A program made the translations under genes and the position numbers. A stretch of DNA of 64,000 nt from Terriglobia bacterium (lineage in GTDB: Bacteria > Acidobacteriota > Terriglobia > Terriglobales > Acidobacteriaceae): assembly GCA_020073215.1 (NCBI GenBank), contig JAIQFO010000017.1, positions 1 to 64,000 of the forward strand. The letters are read 5' to 3'. Shown here piece after piece: positions 52,325 to 60,353 of the stretch; position 1 is the first letter of the stretch; each line of letters starts with the position of its first letter. Under the pieces are notes generated by a model, which ran no database searches, had not been told where the DNA came from, and saw only the letters and a program-made list of their open reading frames with translations.

Positions 52325-53530
52325 TTGAAGCAGGCAATCAAACTCGCTAGCATCGCAATATCGGTGGTGGTGCTGGCATCTCTGGCGTTTTGCCAGGAAG
52401 GTCGGATCTATCGCGATGGCAACAACTGGGTGCAGGAGGTAACTGGAGACCTGGGCGCGGCGAAGAACCTTCGGGTCAAGCTGGTCTCGGGTTCGGTAAA
52501 AGTCCAGGGAGGATCGCAAGCGGGGATCACATACGTCATTCATCGTCGAGCTTATACATCTTCGGAACAGAAGGCCCGCCGCGCCTTTGAGTCTCACCGG
52601 TTCAACACGTCTGTAAAGGGAGAGACGGCGTGGATCGTGGCGGAATCATCGGGCGGGGGGGATCGTAAGAGCGCCGCCGATTTTGTCATCAATGTGCCGC
52701 GGAATCTGGAGTACGCCAAGATCGAGACCGGGTGCGGCAGCGCATACGCAACGGGGATAGCGGGACGGGTTGACCTCGAGAGTGGGGGCGGAAGTATTCA
52801 CGTGGACGATATCGGTGGCGAAGTGACGGCGGAAACCGGCGGCGGCACCATCGAAGTTGGCAGCGTGGGAGGCAACATAACTCTGCAAACGGGTGGAGGA
52901 AACATTAAGATTGCTTCGGCCAAGGGCGACATCAAGGCGGAAAGCGGTGGGGGAAGCGTAGTCGTTCTTTCCGGGCTGCAAGGTGCGGTGCTGGAGACAA
53001 GCGCGGGAAGTATTCGCGTGGACAAGTGCAGCGGGACCGTGAAAGCCACGACTGGCGGCGGGAGCGTGGACCTGGGCGAGATCGGAGGGCCGGCGGAAAT
53101 TGAGACGGGCGCGGGCAGCATCCGGCTGGCTTCCGCGAAAGGACGGGTTCGGGCCCAGACCGGCGGAGGCAGCATTCAATTAGACGGCGCAACCTCGGTG
53201 CAAGCCGAAACTGCGGCTGGAGGAATCATCGTAAAACTATTGTCCTCGAGCGGCGGGGCGGGCGGGCGCAACAATTCCACGCTGGAAACTTCAGCCGGCG
53301 ACATCACCGTCTATCTTGCAAACGACCTGCCGATTTCCATTCGGGCCGCGATCGAGGTCGCGAACGGCCATACCATCAAGAGCGACTTCTCTGACATTCG
53401 TGTCTCCAGTGAAGGTGGACAGTGGGGACCGCAGACCGTGACTGCCGAAGGTCAACTCAATGGCGGCGGGCCGGTGCTGAAAGTCCGGACGAATTCCGGG
53501 AACGTCAGCTTCCGCCGCGCCAGCCGCTAA
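52325..53530 (+). CDS. Exported DUF4097-type beta-helix protein
   Basis: 401 residues from TTG 52325, preceded by GAGGAGG. A signal peptide (LASIAISVVVLASLAFCQ) leads to a long run of short beta repeats with the pattern GGGSIxVxxIGGxVxAETGGG: VDLESGGGSIHVDDIGGE, AETGGGTIEVGSVGGN, LQTGGGNIKIASAKG and similar. This is the DUF4097/DUF2807 type of right-handed beta-helix. Such proteins are typically near anti-sigma genes in acidobacteria. The role may be surface or periplasmic, and no activity is known. Confidence 0.85.
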   Translation: MKQAIKLASIAISVVVLASLAFCQEGRIYRDGNNWVQEVTGDLGAAKNLRVKLVSGSVKVQGGSQAGITYVIHRRAYTSSEQKARRAFESHRFNTSVKGETAWIVAESSGGGDRKSAADFVINVPRNLEYAKIETGCGSAYATGIAGRVDLESGGGSIHVDDIGGEVTAETGGGTIEVGSVGGNITLQTGGGNIKIASAKGDIKAESGGGSVVVLSGLQGAVLETSAGSIRVDKCSGTVKATTGGGSVDLGEIGGPAEIETGAGSIRLASAKGRVRAQTGGGSIQLDGATSVQAETAAGGIIVKLLSSSGGAGGRNNSTLETSAGDITVYLANDLPISIRAAIEVANGHTIKSDFSDIRVSSEGGQWGPQTVTAEGQLNGGGPVLKVRTNSGNVSFRRASR

Positions 53531-53539
53531 GGTACAGCG

Positions 53540-53600
53540 TGGAGGGACCGGCGTCTCGCCCGTCCAGTCGAGGCGGGGACGCCCGACCCTCCACCAACAG
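53540..53600. repeat. Palindromic repeat, family C
   Basis: TGGAGGGACCGGCGTCTCGC, then CCGTCCAGTCGAGGCGGGGA and CGCCCGACCCTCCACCAACA. Confidence 0.75.
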
Positions 53601-53623
53601 GTTTGCTTTGATTCGGAGGGCTT

Positions 53624-54709
53624 ATGATTCATCGCTTCCTGCTTTGCATGTTTCTTTTGACGCTGGTCGCCAGCGCGCAACCCGCGGAGTCGCCGAACAA
53701 CGCCACCGGCGAAACCTTGAGTTGGGGTTACGGATCGGAAGAGAGCGGCGGCGGGTCGTCGTATCTCGGGGTGGACATCGCCGACGTTTCTCCCGAGCGG
53801 CTGGGAGCGTTGAAACTCAAGGAAGAGCACGGAGCGGAGATCACGATGGTCGATCAGGACGCTCCTGCCGGAAAAGCGGGACTGCACGAGCATGACGTCA
53901 TTGTGAGCCTCAACGGTACTGCGGTAGAGAGTGCTGCCCAATTGCGCCGGATGATTAAGGAAACGCCGCCGGGCCGGGTGGTGGAGCTCGGCATCAGCCG
54001 TGACGGTCAACCCATGACCCTCAAAGTACAACTTGCCGACCGGCGCAAGTCGATGAACTGGCAGATGCCGGAGATGCCGAAGCCACCGCAGATGCCGACG
54101 CTGCCCGACTTCGACCTTCCCGTCTCGGTGGTCGTCGTGCACTCAGGGTTGCGCAGCGGGCTGATGGTGGAAAACATCACTCCGCAACTGGGAGAGTATT
54201 TTGGCGTCAAGGGCGGCCATGGCGTGCTGGTGCGCTCGGTGGAAAAAGGCAGTCGGGGGGAAAAGGCCGGATTTCGTGCCGGGGACGTGGTGGTCAAGGT
54301 CAACAGCCAGCCGGTGCACGATACTTCGGACTTCACGCATGCTCTGCGATCGTCGTCGGGCGGCGCCGCAGCCGTGACGGTGATGCGCGAGAAGAGAGAG
54401 CAGAACCTGACTCTGACGATTCCACAGAAGAAGGATTCCGGCAGCCTGCTGGAAGACAGCTTTGACGTTCCTGATTTCACGGCGGAGACCGAGCAGGCAC
54501 TCAACCGAGCCGGAGAAGAAATCGCCCGCATGTCTCCGGCCATCATGGAGAAAGTGCAACAGTCACTGCGGTCGAAAGATACGGACTTGAAATGCATCGA
54601 TGAGAAGCTGCAGGCCCTGGAGCGGAAGATGCAGGAACGGCAGCGGGAAATGCAGGAAAAACAACAGAAGCTGCGCCGAGAGTTATCTGGAGAGTGGACT
54701 GAGATCTGA
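53624..54709 (+). CDS. Exported two-PDZ-domain protein
   Basis: 361 residues. A signal peptide (FLLCMFLLTLVASAQ) precedes PDZ 1 (~45-130: SYLGVDIADVSPERLGALKL, DAPAGKAGLHEHDVIVSLNG) and PDZ 2 (~180-270: SGLMVENITPQLGEYFGVKG, SRGEKAGFRAGDVVVKVNSQ). A basic coiled-coil C-terminus ends the protein (ALERKMQERQREMQEKQQKL). There is no protease domain, so it is probably an adaptor that holds C-termini of exported proteins, as HtrA-type PDZ domains do. It follows the DUF4097 gene. Confidence 0.88.
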   Translation: MIHRFLLCMFLLTLVASAQPAESPNNATGETLSWGYGSEESGGGSSYLGVDIADVSPERLGALKLKEEHGAEITMVDQDAPAGKAGLHEHDVIVSLNGTAVESAAQLRRMIKETPPGRVVELGISRDGQPMTLKVQLADRRKSMNWQMPEMPKPPQMPTLPDFDLPVSVVVVHSGLRSGLMVENITPQLGEYFGVKGGHGVLVRSVEKGSRGEKAGFRAGDVVVKVNSQPVHDTSDFTHALRSSSGGAAAVTVMREKREQNLTLTIPQKKDSGSLLEDSFDVPDFTAETEQALNRAGEEIARMSPAIMEKVQQSLRSKDTDLKCIDEKLQALERKMQERQREMQEKQQKLRRELSGEWTEI

Positions 54710-54842
54710 CCTTGCGCGGAGGGACGGGCAGCTGGTTACGAAAGTCACCAGCGGTTTGCCAGCCCGATGACCAGATTCCGCGGGCCGACTACACGCTGGT
54801 TACCTGTTGTGCGAATGAAAATCCGGATAAGCTAGTGCCGCG

Positions 54843-56222
54843 ATGGCTTTCCGCGCCCTATTGTTCTCAAAAAGCACCGAGACGAACAGCGCCATTACGA
54901 CGGCCTGCGAGAGTGCAGGGATTCGCCTTGAGGTCTGTGCGGACATTTTTTCGGCCATCGAAAAAGGGACGAAGCAGACGTTTTCGTGCGTGATCGCGGA
55001 CTGGGCTGACCAGCCCGAGGCAAGCTTCCTGTTGAAGCGTACTCGCGAGTCGGCGTCGAACGGCGACACCGTGGCCATCGCCGTCGTCGATCACGAGCCG
55101 AGGCCGGCGGAAATACGCGACAACCGGCTCGATTTTCTGATCTATCGTCCAATCTCCGCCACGGAAGCCGACGCAGTGCTGGCGAAAGCGTGTGAACAGA
55201 TGCGGCCGGTGAGAGCCGAGGTGACGGCGGAGCCATCCGGCGAAGCGGGCGCCAGCAACGAAGGCCCAGGCACAGTTTCTGTTCGCGGCGGTCTATCGGA
55301 ACACATTCATCAAGATCAGCTCGCCAATTTCTGGCAGGGGAGCACGGCGCAGGGCATCGGCGACCGCGAAATCAAGAGGAATATCGAGAGAGCCGAAGAA
55401 GAACCTCGACAGCGTGGCCATGCGATAGGGTTCCGCGGAGCGTGCGCTGCGGTACTGGTGCTGGCGGCAGTGTTTTTTGTGTGGAGATCGGCGGGGGCCG
55501 TCGAATATTTATCGCGGACGCCGGAGGGAAAGCTTCAGGTTTTGCGGGAATCGGTGGCGGCGCTTTTCCATACGAACCAAAAGAGCGCGCCACCCGCCAG
55601 TTCCGCCGCTGGCTACACGCCGCCGGATGATGCGTACTTCAGCCGGGATGCCGCCAGTTCCAATGCACCGACGCCGGCGCTGGCAGTGGTTGCCACAGAG
55701 TCCAGCCTGCCGGAAACCCGCATGGCATTGCCCAAGGCTCCGGAGTTGCCGCTGCCCGTACCGGTTTTCGAGCGTCAGAACCCGGCACCCGTCCACAGGG
55801 AACACGTCGCGATTCCAGAAAGCATGAGAAACTCGGCGCCGATGGAACGGCCGGTGGTGGTTGTGGTGAATCCGGCGCTGGTGCCAGTCTCCGCGCCGCC
55901 GCCGCAGCCTACGATCCGGCAATCCAACGAACCGGTCCCGGTCAGCGAAGAGACGGCCCGGGCCTTGCTGGTTCACACCGTGAATGCGGTGTATCCTCCC
56001 GAAGCCCTAGCGCAGAAACTGCACGGTCCGGTCGTACTGCAGGCGGTGATTGGGCGCGATGGCACCGTCGAAGATCTGAAACTGGAGCGTGGATATTTTG
56101 TTTTGGGCCGGGCGGCGATTGCCGCCGTCAAGCAGTGGCGATTCCAGCCCTACAGTCCGAACGGCCACGCAACTGCCACGCAAACCTTGATCACCATCAA
56201 TTTCAGCTATCCGCCGGGATAA
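54843..56222 (+). CDS. Receiver-like domain fused to a TonB C-terminal domain
   Basis: 459 residues. Residues 1-120 have a response-regulator-like alpha/beta pattern (RALLFSKSTETNSAITTACE, FSCVIADWADQPEAS with Asp53, DFLIYRPISATEADAVLAKA). The usual acidic pair is missing, and Arg102 replaces the conserved Lys. A linker and one membrane helix (~199-216, GACAAVLVLAAVFFVWR) precede a Pro-rich periplasmic span. The TonB_C domain (~375-458) reads YPPEALAQKLHGPVVLQAVI and AIAAVKQWRFQPYSPNG. A cytoplasmic receiver on a TonB-like protein is unusual. Confidence 0.85.
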   Translation: MAFRALLFSKSTETNSAITTACESAGIRLEVCADIFSAIEKGTKQTFSCVIADWADQPEASFLLKRTRESASNGDTVAIAVVDHEPRPAEIRDNRLDFLIYRPISATEADAVLAKACEQMRPVRAEVTAEPSGEAGASNEGPGTVSVRGGLSEHIHQDQLANFWQGSTAQGIGDREIKRNIERAEEEPRQRGHAIGFRGACAAVLVLAAVFFVWRSAGAVEYLSRTPEGKLQVLRESVAALFHTNQKSAPPASSAAGYTPPDDAYFSRDAASSNAPTPALAVVATESSLPETRMALPKAPELPLPVPVFERQNPAPVHREHVAIPESMRNSAPMERPVVVVVNPALVPVSAPPPQPTIRQSNEPVPVSEETARALLVHTVNAVYPPEALAQKLHGPVVLQAVIGRDGTVEDLKLERGYFVLGRAAIAAVKQWRFQPYSPNGHATATQTLITINFSYPPG

Positions 56223-56252
56223 CGTCAGTATCCTGCTCCACCACACGGCCTT

Positions 56253-56804
56253 CTAGTTGTGGCCGTGTCTTTCCTCTCCTCCGGTGGGAGGGTTCACGCC
56301 ACTGGATTTCTTCCAATAGTCCTGCACGGCTGGCGGGAGCTTGTCTACACGGGTGAGGAACGCCGTCAGTTTCCAGATGTCAGACTCGGAAAGCGTCTTG
56401 TCCCAGGCGGGCATACCCGTATAACGGATGCCAGTTCGAACCTTGTAGAAGACGTGCCATTCCGGATCATCCAGCGGGTTAAGGATGAGGTTCGGAGGCG
56501 GGGGATAGAACGATTTCTCAAGGGTCGAGGGCTGACGTTCGATGCCGCCATGGCAAAGGGCGCAATTCATGGTGTAGATCTTCAAACCCTCGATCAGATT
56601 CTCATCCGTGGGAGGCACGGGATTGTTCAGGCGGGGAGCGTGCCGCTCGACGGAATTCTCGAGCGCGCTCAGGGCGATGTGGACCTCGATTGGAGGAGGA
56701 GCGATGTTGGCCCGCGTGGGCAAGAAGCCGAGCAGGGCAAGGCCAAGGCCGCCGATCAGCAGAACGAGAATGGTGATGACAATCCCCAGAATGAAGTTTC
56801 GCAT
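56253..56804 (-). CDS. Membrane-anchored monoheme cytochrome c
   Basis: 183 residues. One N-terminal membrane helix (ILGIVITILVLLIGGLGLAL) precedes a class I cytochrome c domain. The CxxCH heme site is in YTMNCALCHGGIERQPS and the axial Met is in GIRYTGMPAWDKTLSESDIW. It is likely to carry electrons at the periplasmic face of the inner membrane. No oxidase genes are adjacent. The start ATG lies 110 bases from the end of pdhB on the same strand. Confidence 0.9.
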   Translation of the reverse strand: MRNFILGIVITILVLLIGGLGLALLGFLPTRANIAPPPIEVHIALSALENSVERHAPRLNNPVPPTDENLIEGLKIYTMNCALCHGGIERQPSTLEKSFYPPPPNLILNPLDDPEWHVFYKVRTGIRYTGMPAWDKTLSESDIWKLTAFLTRVDKLPPAVQDYWKKSSGVNPPTGGEERHGHN

Positions 56805-56912
56805 TTCAGAGCCTCAAAGACCTCCTGGGAAATCAGGCTTGCTGCTCACTATATATAACAGGAGCGCGGGGCAGGCAGCTGCAGACGCAGTGTCGGCCGA
56901 GATGAACCGAGG

Positions 56913-57887
56913 TCAGTAAGCGTGCAGGCGGCGAGCCTCACGCACCAGGTCGGAAACTTTGGGAAGAAAGAATTCCTCCTGGGGCGGAGAAAACGGGACT
57001 GGCGTGTCGGGCGACGTCAGCCGCACGATGGGGCCATCGAGGTCGTCGAATGCTTCTTCGTTTATGATCGCGGAAATTTCTCCGGCCAAACCTCCCGTGC
57101 GCGCGTGTTCATGAAGGATGATGACTTTGTTGGTCTTTTTTACGGTGGCGGCAATCGCCGCGCGGTCGAGTGGCGAAACCGTGCGCAGGTCCAGAATTTC
57201 GATCTCGATACCTTCTTTGGTCAAGATCTCCGCGGCTTCGAGCGCGGTGTACAACATGGCAGCGTAGGTGATCACGCTGAGGTGATGGCCCTCGCGCGCG
57301 ATCCGCGCCGTGCCTAGCGGAACCACGTAGTCGTCGTCTGGAATTTCTTCTTTGATTCTCCGGTAGAGATATTTGTGCTCAAAAAAAATTACAGGATTGT
57401 GGTCGCGAATCGCCGACTTGATCAGTCCCTTGGCATCGTAGGCCGTCGCCGGGCAGACTACCTTCAGACCGGGCGCATGCACGAACCACATCTCGGGGTT
57501 TTGCGAGTGGAAGGGTCCACCATGCACGTTCCCGCCGCTCGGACCTCGTAACACCAGCGGAGCGGGCGCTCCCCAGCGGTAGTGCGCCTTGGCGGCCATG
57601 TTGACGATCTGGTTGAAGGCGCAGCCGATGAAGTCCATAAACTGGAACTCGGCGACGGGACGCAGTCCGGTAAGCGCGGCGCCGAAAGCGGCGCCTATGA
57701 TGGCTGACTCGGCAATCGGCGTATCAATGACGCGCTCGGAGCCGAAGCGGTCGATGAAGCCTTCGGTGACTTTGAAAGCGCCGCCGTAGACACCGATGTC
57801 TTCACCCAGGCAAAACACGGTCGGGTCGCGCTCCATTTCCTCCCAGATTCCCTGGCGGATGGCTTCGAGATAGGTGACGACGGGCAT
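56913..57887 (-). CDS. pdhB: Pyruvate (2-oxo acid) dehydrogenase E1 component, beta subunit
   Basis: 324 residues of the thiamine-diphosphate-dependent E1 beta family. TYLEAIRQGIWEEMERDPTV, FCLGEDIGVYGGAFKVTEGF, RVIDTPIAESAIIGAAFGAA, MAAKAHYRWGAPAPLVLRGP and NVHGGPFHSQNPEMWFVHAP are family hallmarks. The C-terminal transketolase fold ends with IEILDLRTVSPLDRAAIAAT. ATG 57887 starts the conserved part. The alpha subunit is not adjacent: upstream lies a repeat region and an unrelated exported gene. The substrate could be pyruvate, acetoin or a branched-chain oxo acid. Confidence 0.93.
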   Translation of the reverse strand: MPVVTYLEAIRQGIWEEMERDPTVFCLGEDIGVYGGAFKVTEGFIDRFGSERVIDTPIAESAIIGAAFGAALTGLRPVAEFQFMDFIGCAFNQIVNMAAKAHYRWGAPAPLVLRGPSGGNVHGGPFHSQNPEMWFVHAPGLKVVCPATAYDAKGLIKSAIRDHNPVIFFEHKYLYRRIKEEIPDDDYVVPLGTARIAREGHHLSVITYAAMLYTALEAAEILTKEGIEIEILDLRTVSPLDRAAIAATVKKTNKVIILHEHARTGGLAGEISAIINEEAFDDLDGPIVRLTSPDTPVPFSPPQEEFFLPKVSDLVREARRLHAY

Positions 57888-57959
57888 GAGCAGGAAGTGT
57901 ACCGCAGTACCGCAACCGTTCTCAGTAAATGCGTTTGGAGGGCTTGAGGTACCCTCATG

Positions 57960-58012
57960 CGACTGGCGGCGCTCAAATCCCACCCTTCACAAAACGAAGG
58001 GTGGGGCACCCG
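57960..58012. repeat. Repeat family E, copy 1
   Basis: CGACTGGCGGCGCTCAAATC, then CCACCCTTCACAAAACGAAG and GGTGGGGCACCCG. CCCACCCTTC pairs with GAAGGGTGGG. A degraded piece (AAACGAAGGGAGGGCACCCG) follows near 58077-58096. Confidence 0.88.
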
Positions 58013-58171
58013 CAGTTGGAAATATACACCCAACCGTTTTCTGATCGTCCAATTGGTGATCAATCGCCTTTACCCCAAACGAAGGGAGGGCACCCGGCAG
58101 CAACGGCTGATTCGGAGGCCTGCGGAAAAAACTCATTCCCGAAGCGCTGCGCAACCAGAATCGAGCTGAGA

Positions 58172-58894
58172 CTATTGGAAAACATTCTTATTTGGCACCC
58201 CGAAGTTAGGGGCCTTTGGCGCGCAGGTATCGATCGATCTCAAGACAATGTTGTCCCCCTCGCCAATGGCTTGTCCCGAAATAATGTACGGCCGATATTG
58301 TTCCTTTGGCGTGTGGTTGTCCAAATATCTTTTGACGAAAGGGGAGCAGTTGACGATCAGTGCGTTTTTGTCATCGGTCCACCACACCGCTCGGAAGCTG
58401 AAGGGTCGGCCGCCGATGGTTACACCGGAAATGATCGAGTACGATCCATCTTTGCTGGTCGCGATGGTTTTGAATTCATCGACTTTGTACACGAGCCAGC
58501 GGCCTTTCTGGCCTTGGTCGAGAAACTTGCAAGCCTCGGCATCGCAGGTCCGCTGCACCCGGTACACGTTAATGGTGACGGATTGGCTGGAGACATTCTT
58601 GTATTCGACCGAGATCTTGCCGGAAACCGGCGTGTATTTCATGGCCGCGCCCAGGGGAGTGGCTATGGTGTAGTGGCTGCCCCCGGTCATGTCGGTGGCC
58701 TGGACGCAGTTAGTGGTGCAGCGCGGGGACTGCACGGCCTGCCAGCCAATTTCCGTCGATTCGGTCGCTTCAATGGTGATGGTGTAAGCCTCGTCGGGCT
58801 TCAGCACAACGCTCGATTTGATGGGAACATGTACCACCGCCCCATAAGCGACGCAAGCCCAGAAGATAAAACTGGGTAGGATGGAGAGGCGCAT
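58172..58894 (-). CDS. Exported protein of unknown function
   Basis: 240 residues from ATG 58894. A signal peptide (LSILPSFIFWACVAYGA) leads to a beta-rich exported domain: VHVPIKSSVVLKPDEAYTIT, IEATESTEIGWQAVQSPRCT, KISVEYKNVSSQSVTINVYR. Cysteines occur in pairs (RCTTNC; RTCDAEAC), so disulfides are likely. I do not recognise a family. It is separated from pdhB by a repeat-bearing gap. Confidence 0.68.
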   Translation of the reverse strand: MRLSILPSFIFWACVAYGAVVHVPIKSSVVLKPDEAYTITIEATESTEIGWQAVQSPRCTTNCVQATDMTGGSHYTIATPLGAAMKYTPVSGKISVEYKNVSSQSVTINVYRVQRTCDAEACKFLDQGQKGRWLVYKVDEFKTIATSKDGSYSIISGVTIGGRPFSFRAVWWTDDKNALIVNCSPFVKRYLDNHTPKEQYRPYIISGQAIGEGDNIVLRSIDTCAPKAPNFGVPNKNVFQ

Positions 58895-58970
58895 GTTCGC
58901 GATTCTAACGGCAGGCGAACGTGGAGGCAACGATTTTACCGTTGCGACGAAGGCCGCTTATCGTGCGCAT

Positions 58971-59031
58971 CCTAGTTAGGGTGGCTCCTTGGGGTATAGG
59001 TAGTAACGACTAATCGGCATCGCGGCTGGAG
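58971..59031. repeat. 61-base dispersed unit, copy 1
   Basis: CCTAGTTAGGGTGGCTCCTT, later AGTAACGACTAATCGGCATC and GCGGCTGGAG. It matches copy 2 at about 54 of 61 positions by eye. Confidence 0.85.
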
Positions 59032-59127
59032 TCTCAAGAGTGGGGCGCAGATGGCTCCCCGCCGACGCACCGTCGGTCCCCAACCACGAGAGGATCGACC
59101 CTCCGCTGTGTAACGGTTGGAACATCT

Positions 59128-59192
59128 CGAAAATCTCAGTTGACTGGCGGCGCTCAAATCCCACCCTTCAAAAAACGAAGGGTGGGGCACCC
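59128..59192. repeat. Repeat family E, copy 2
   Basis: TCGAAAATCTCAGTTGACTG, then GCGGCGCTCAAATCCCACCC and TTCAAAAAACGAAGGGTGGG GCACCC. Confidence 0.88.
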
Positions 59193-59199
59193 GGCGAAT

Positions 59200-59260
59200 C
59201 CTAGTTAGGGTGATTCCTTGAGGTATCGGAAGTAACGACTAATCGGCATCGCGGCCGGAG
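59200..59260. repeat. 61-base dispersed unit, copy 2
   Basis: CCTAGTTAGGGTGATTCCTT, later AGTAACGACTAATCGGCATC and GCGGCCGGAG, 229 bases after copy 1. Confidence 0.85.
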
Positions 59261-59442
59261 AAATATCTCGACTACACTCAGCACCCAAGAATCGTCCGGT
59301 CACTGGAGGAGTCTTCGCTAGCCGGAGTGGTTGCCTGGGAAGTGCGGTAGCCGGTGCCCCAGTTATTTCAGTCAAAGTTGAAAAACAACCCCGCGTTATA
59401 CTTCCGCGTTAAGGTGGCCCACCCCGAAATGTGATGAGCCGT

Positions 59443-59510
59443 CCGAAAATCTCGTGCGACTGGCGGTGCTCAAATCCCACCCTTTAAAAAAACGAGGGGT
59501 GGGGCACCCC
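59443..59510. repeat. Repeat family E, copy 3
   Basis: CCGAAAATCTCGTGCGACTG, then GCGGTGCTCAAATCCCACCC and TTTAAAAAAACGAGGGGTGG GGCACCCC. Confidence 0.85.
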
Positions 59511-59744
59511 GGCCCCCGACCACTGCCGCGACGCGGCCAAACGTACCGAGTTTTGTGCGCAACCGCACTCGCTCGTGTGTGCCAGGTCACAGAGAGTCAC
59601 CGCAGTCTCCGCTAAATTGCAGAAGTCGTAAAGGCAAGATGCGTAGAAGTTCTTTTCCCCGTTCTTCTGCCGCTGCTTTGCCGCGTTTCACGGGCCCCGA
59701 TTTCGGTCGCGGCATCTTCCACCGCGCAGACACTAGAGGCTGTC

Positions 59745-60179
59745 ATGTTCAATCGCGATCCGTCCGCCATGGGCCAAAGCCTTTGGTGGGACCAGAGCTT
59801 CAGCGTTCACATTGCTGAACTCGATCATCAACACCAACGGCTCTTCCTCGCGGTGGCCGAACTGAACGACGCGATCCGCATGGGGCGTGCAGACTCCATG
59901 GTGAGTGAGGTTCTGGAGAAGGTTATCGAGCACGCTATCAGCCACTTTGCCGCTGAGGAGTCCTTCCTGCAACAATACGGATACCCGGGTTTGGCCGCCC
60001 ATCGCCATGAGCACGAAAAGCTCGCCCAACAACTCACCAAGGTCAACCTGTCGTACATTGCGGGCAATCCCGACATTCCATCGTCTCTGTTGGTTTTCCT
60101 GCAAAAGTGGCTACGGGACCACATTCTCACGACCGACAAAGAATACAGCGCGCTCCTTAATGCGCGAGGAGTGTTCTGA
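59745..60179 (+). CDS. Bacteriohemerythrin
   Basis: 144 residues of the hemerythrin fold, which binds oxygen at a diiron site. All iron ligands are present in order: His in ELDHQHQRLFLAVAELND, His and Glu in HAISHFAAEESFLQQYGYPG, two His in HRHEHEKLAQQLTKVN, and His plus Asp in WLRDHILTTDKEYSALL. Its likely role is oxygen storage or delivery, or oxygen sensing. It is a single gene after the repeat-rich gap. Confidence 0.94.
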   Translation: MFNRDPSAMGQSLWWDQSFSVHIAELDHQHQRLFLAVAELNDAIRMGRADSMVSEVLEKVIEHAISHFAAEESFLQQYGYPGLAAHRHEHEKLAQQLTKVNLSYIAGNPDIPSSLLVFLQKWLRDHILTTDKEYSALLNARGVF

Positions 60180-60338
60180 GGCAAAGCACGCAACGCGCCG
60201 AAGCACCTGAGGAAAATGAATTGATAGATGGAGTGAGGTGTCCAGCGAAGCGATGTCAACCGGATCAAAAGCTTCTCCGATTCACCGGCGATTAGAAATC
60301 GAGTAGGGCTGAGACCGCTCCCTTCCCCGTAAATCGCT

Positions 60339-60344
60339 TACAAT
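60339..60344 (+). promoter_or_regulatory. -10-like TACAAT of ispE
   Basis: TACAAT ends nine bases before ATG 60354, without a Shine-Dalgarno sequence. Confidence 0.35.
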
Positions 60345-60353
60345 TCCCCTTCC

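Larger units (their letters stand above)
58931..59744. other. Repeat-rich gap without a gene
   Basis: 814 bases. It holds two copies of a 61-base unit (58971-59031 and 59200-59260) and two copies of family E (59128-59192 and 59443-59510), in the order unit, E, unit, E. This looks like a tandem duplication of a composite element that has diverged. No convincing gene is seen. Confidence 0.8.

Noticed and set aside
58976..59590. Short minus-strand frames in the 0.8-kb repeat gap
   Set aside because: They run through the duplicated repeat units and share their sequence only because the DNA is repeated.
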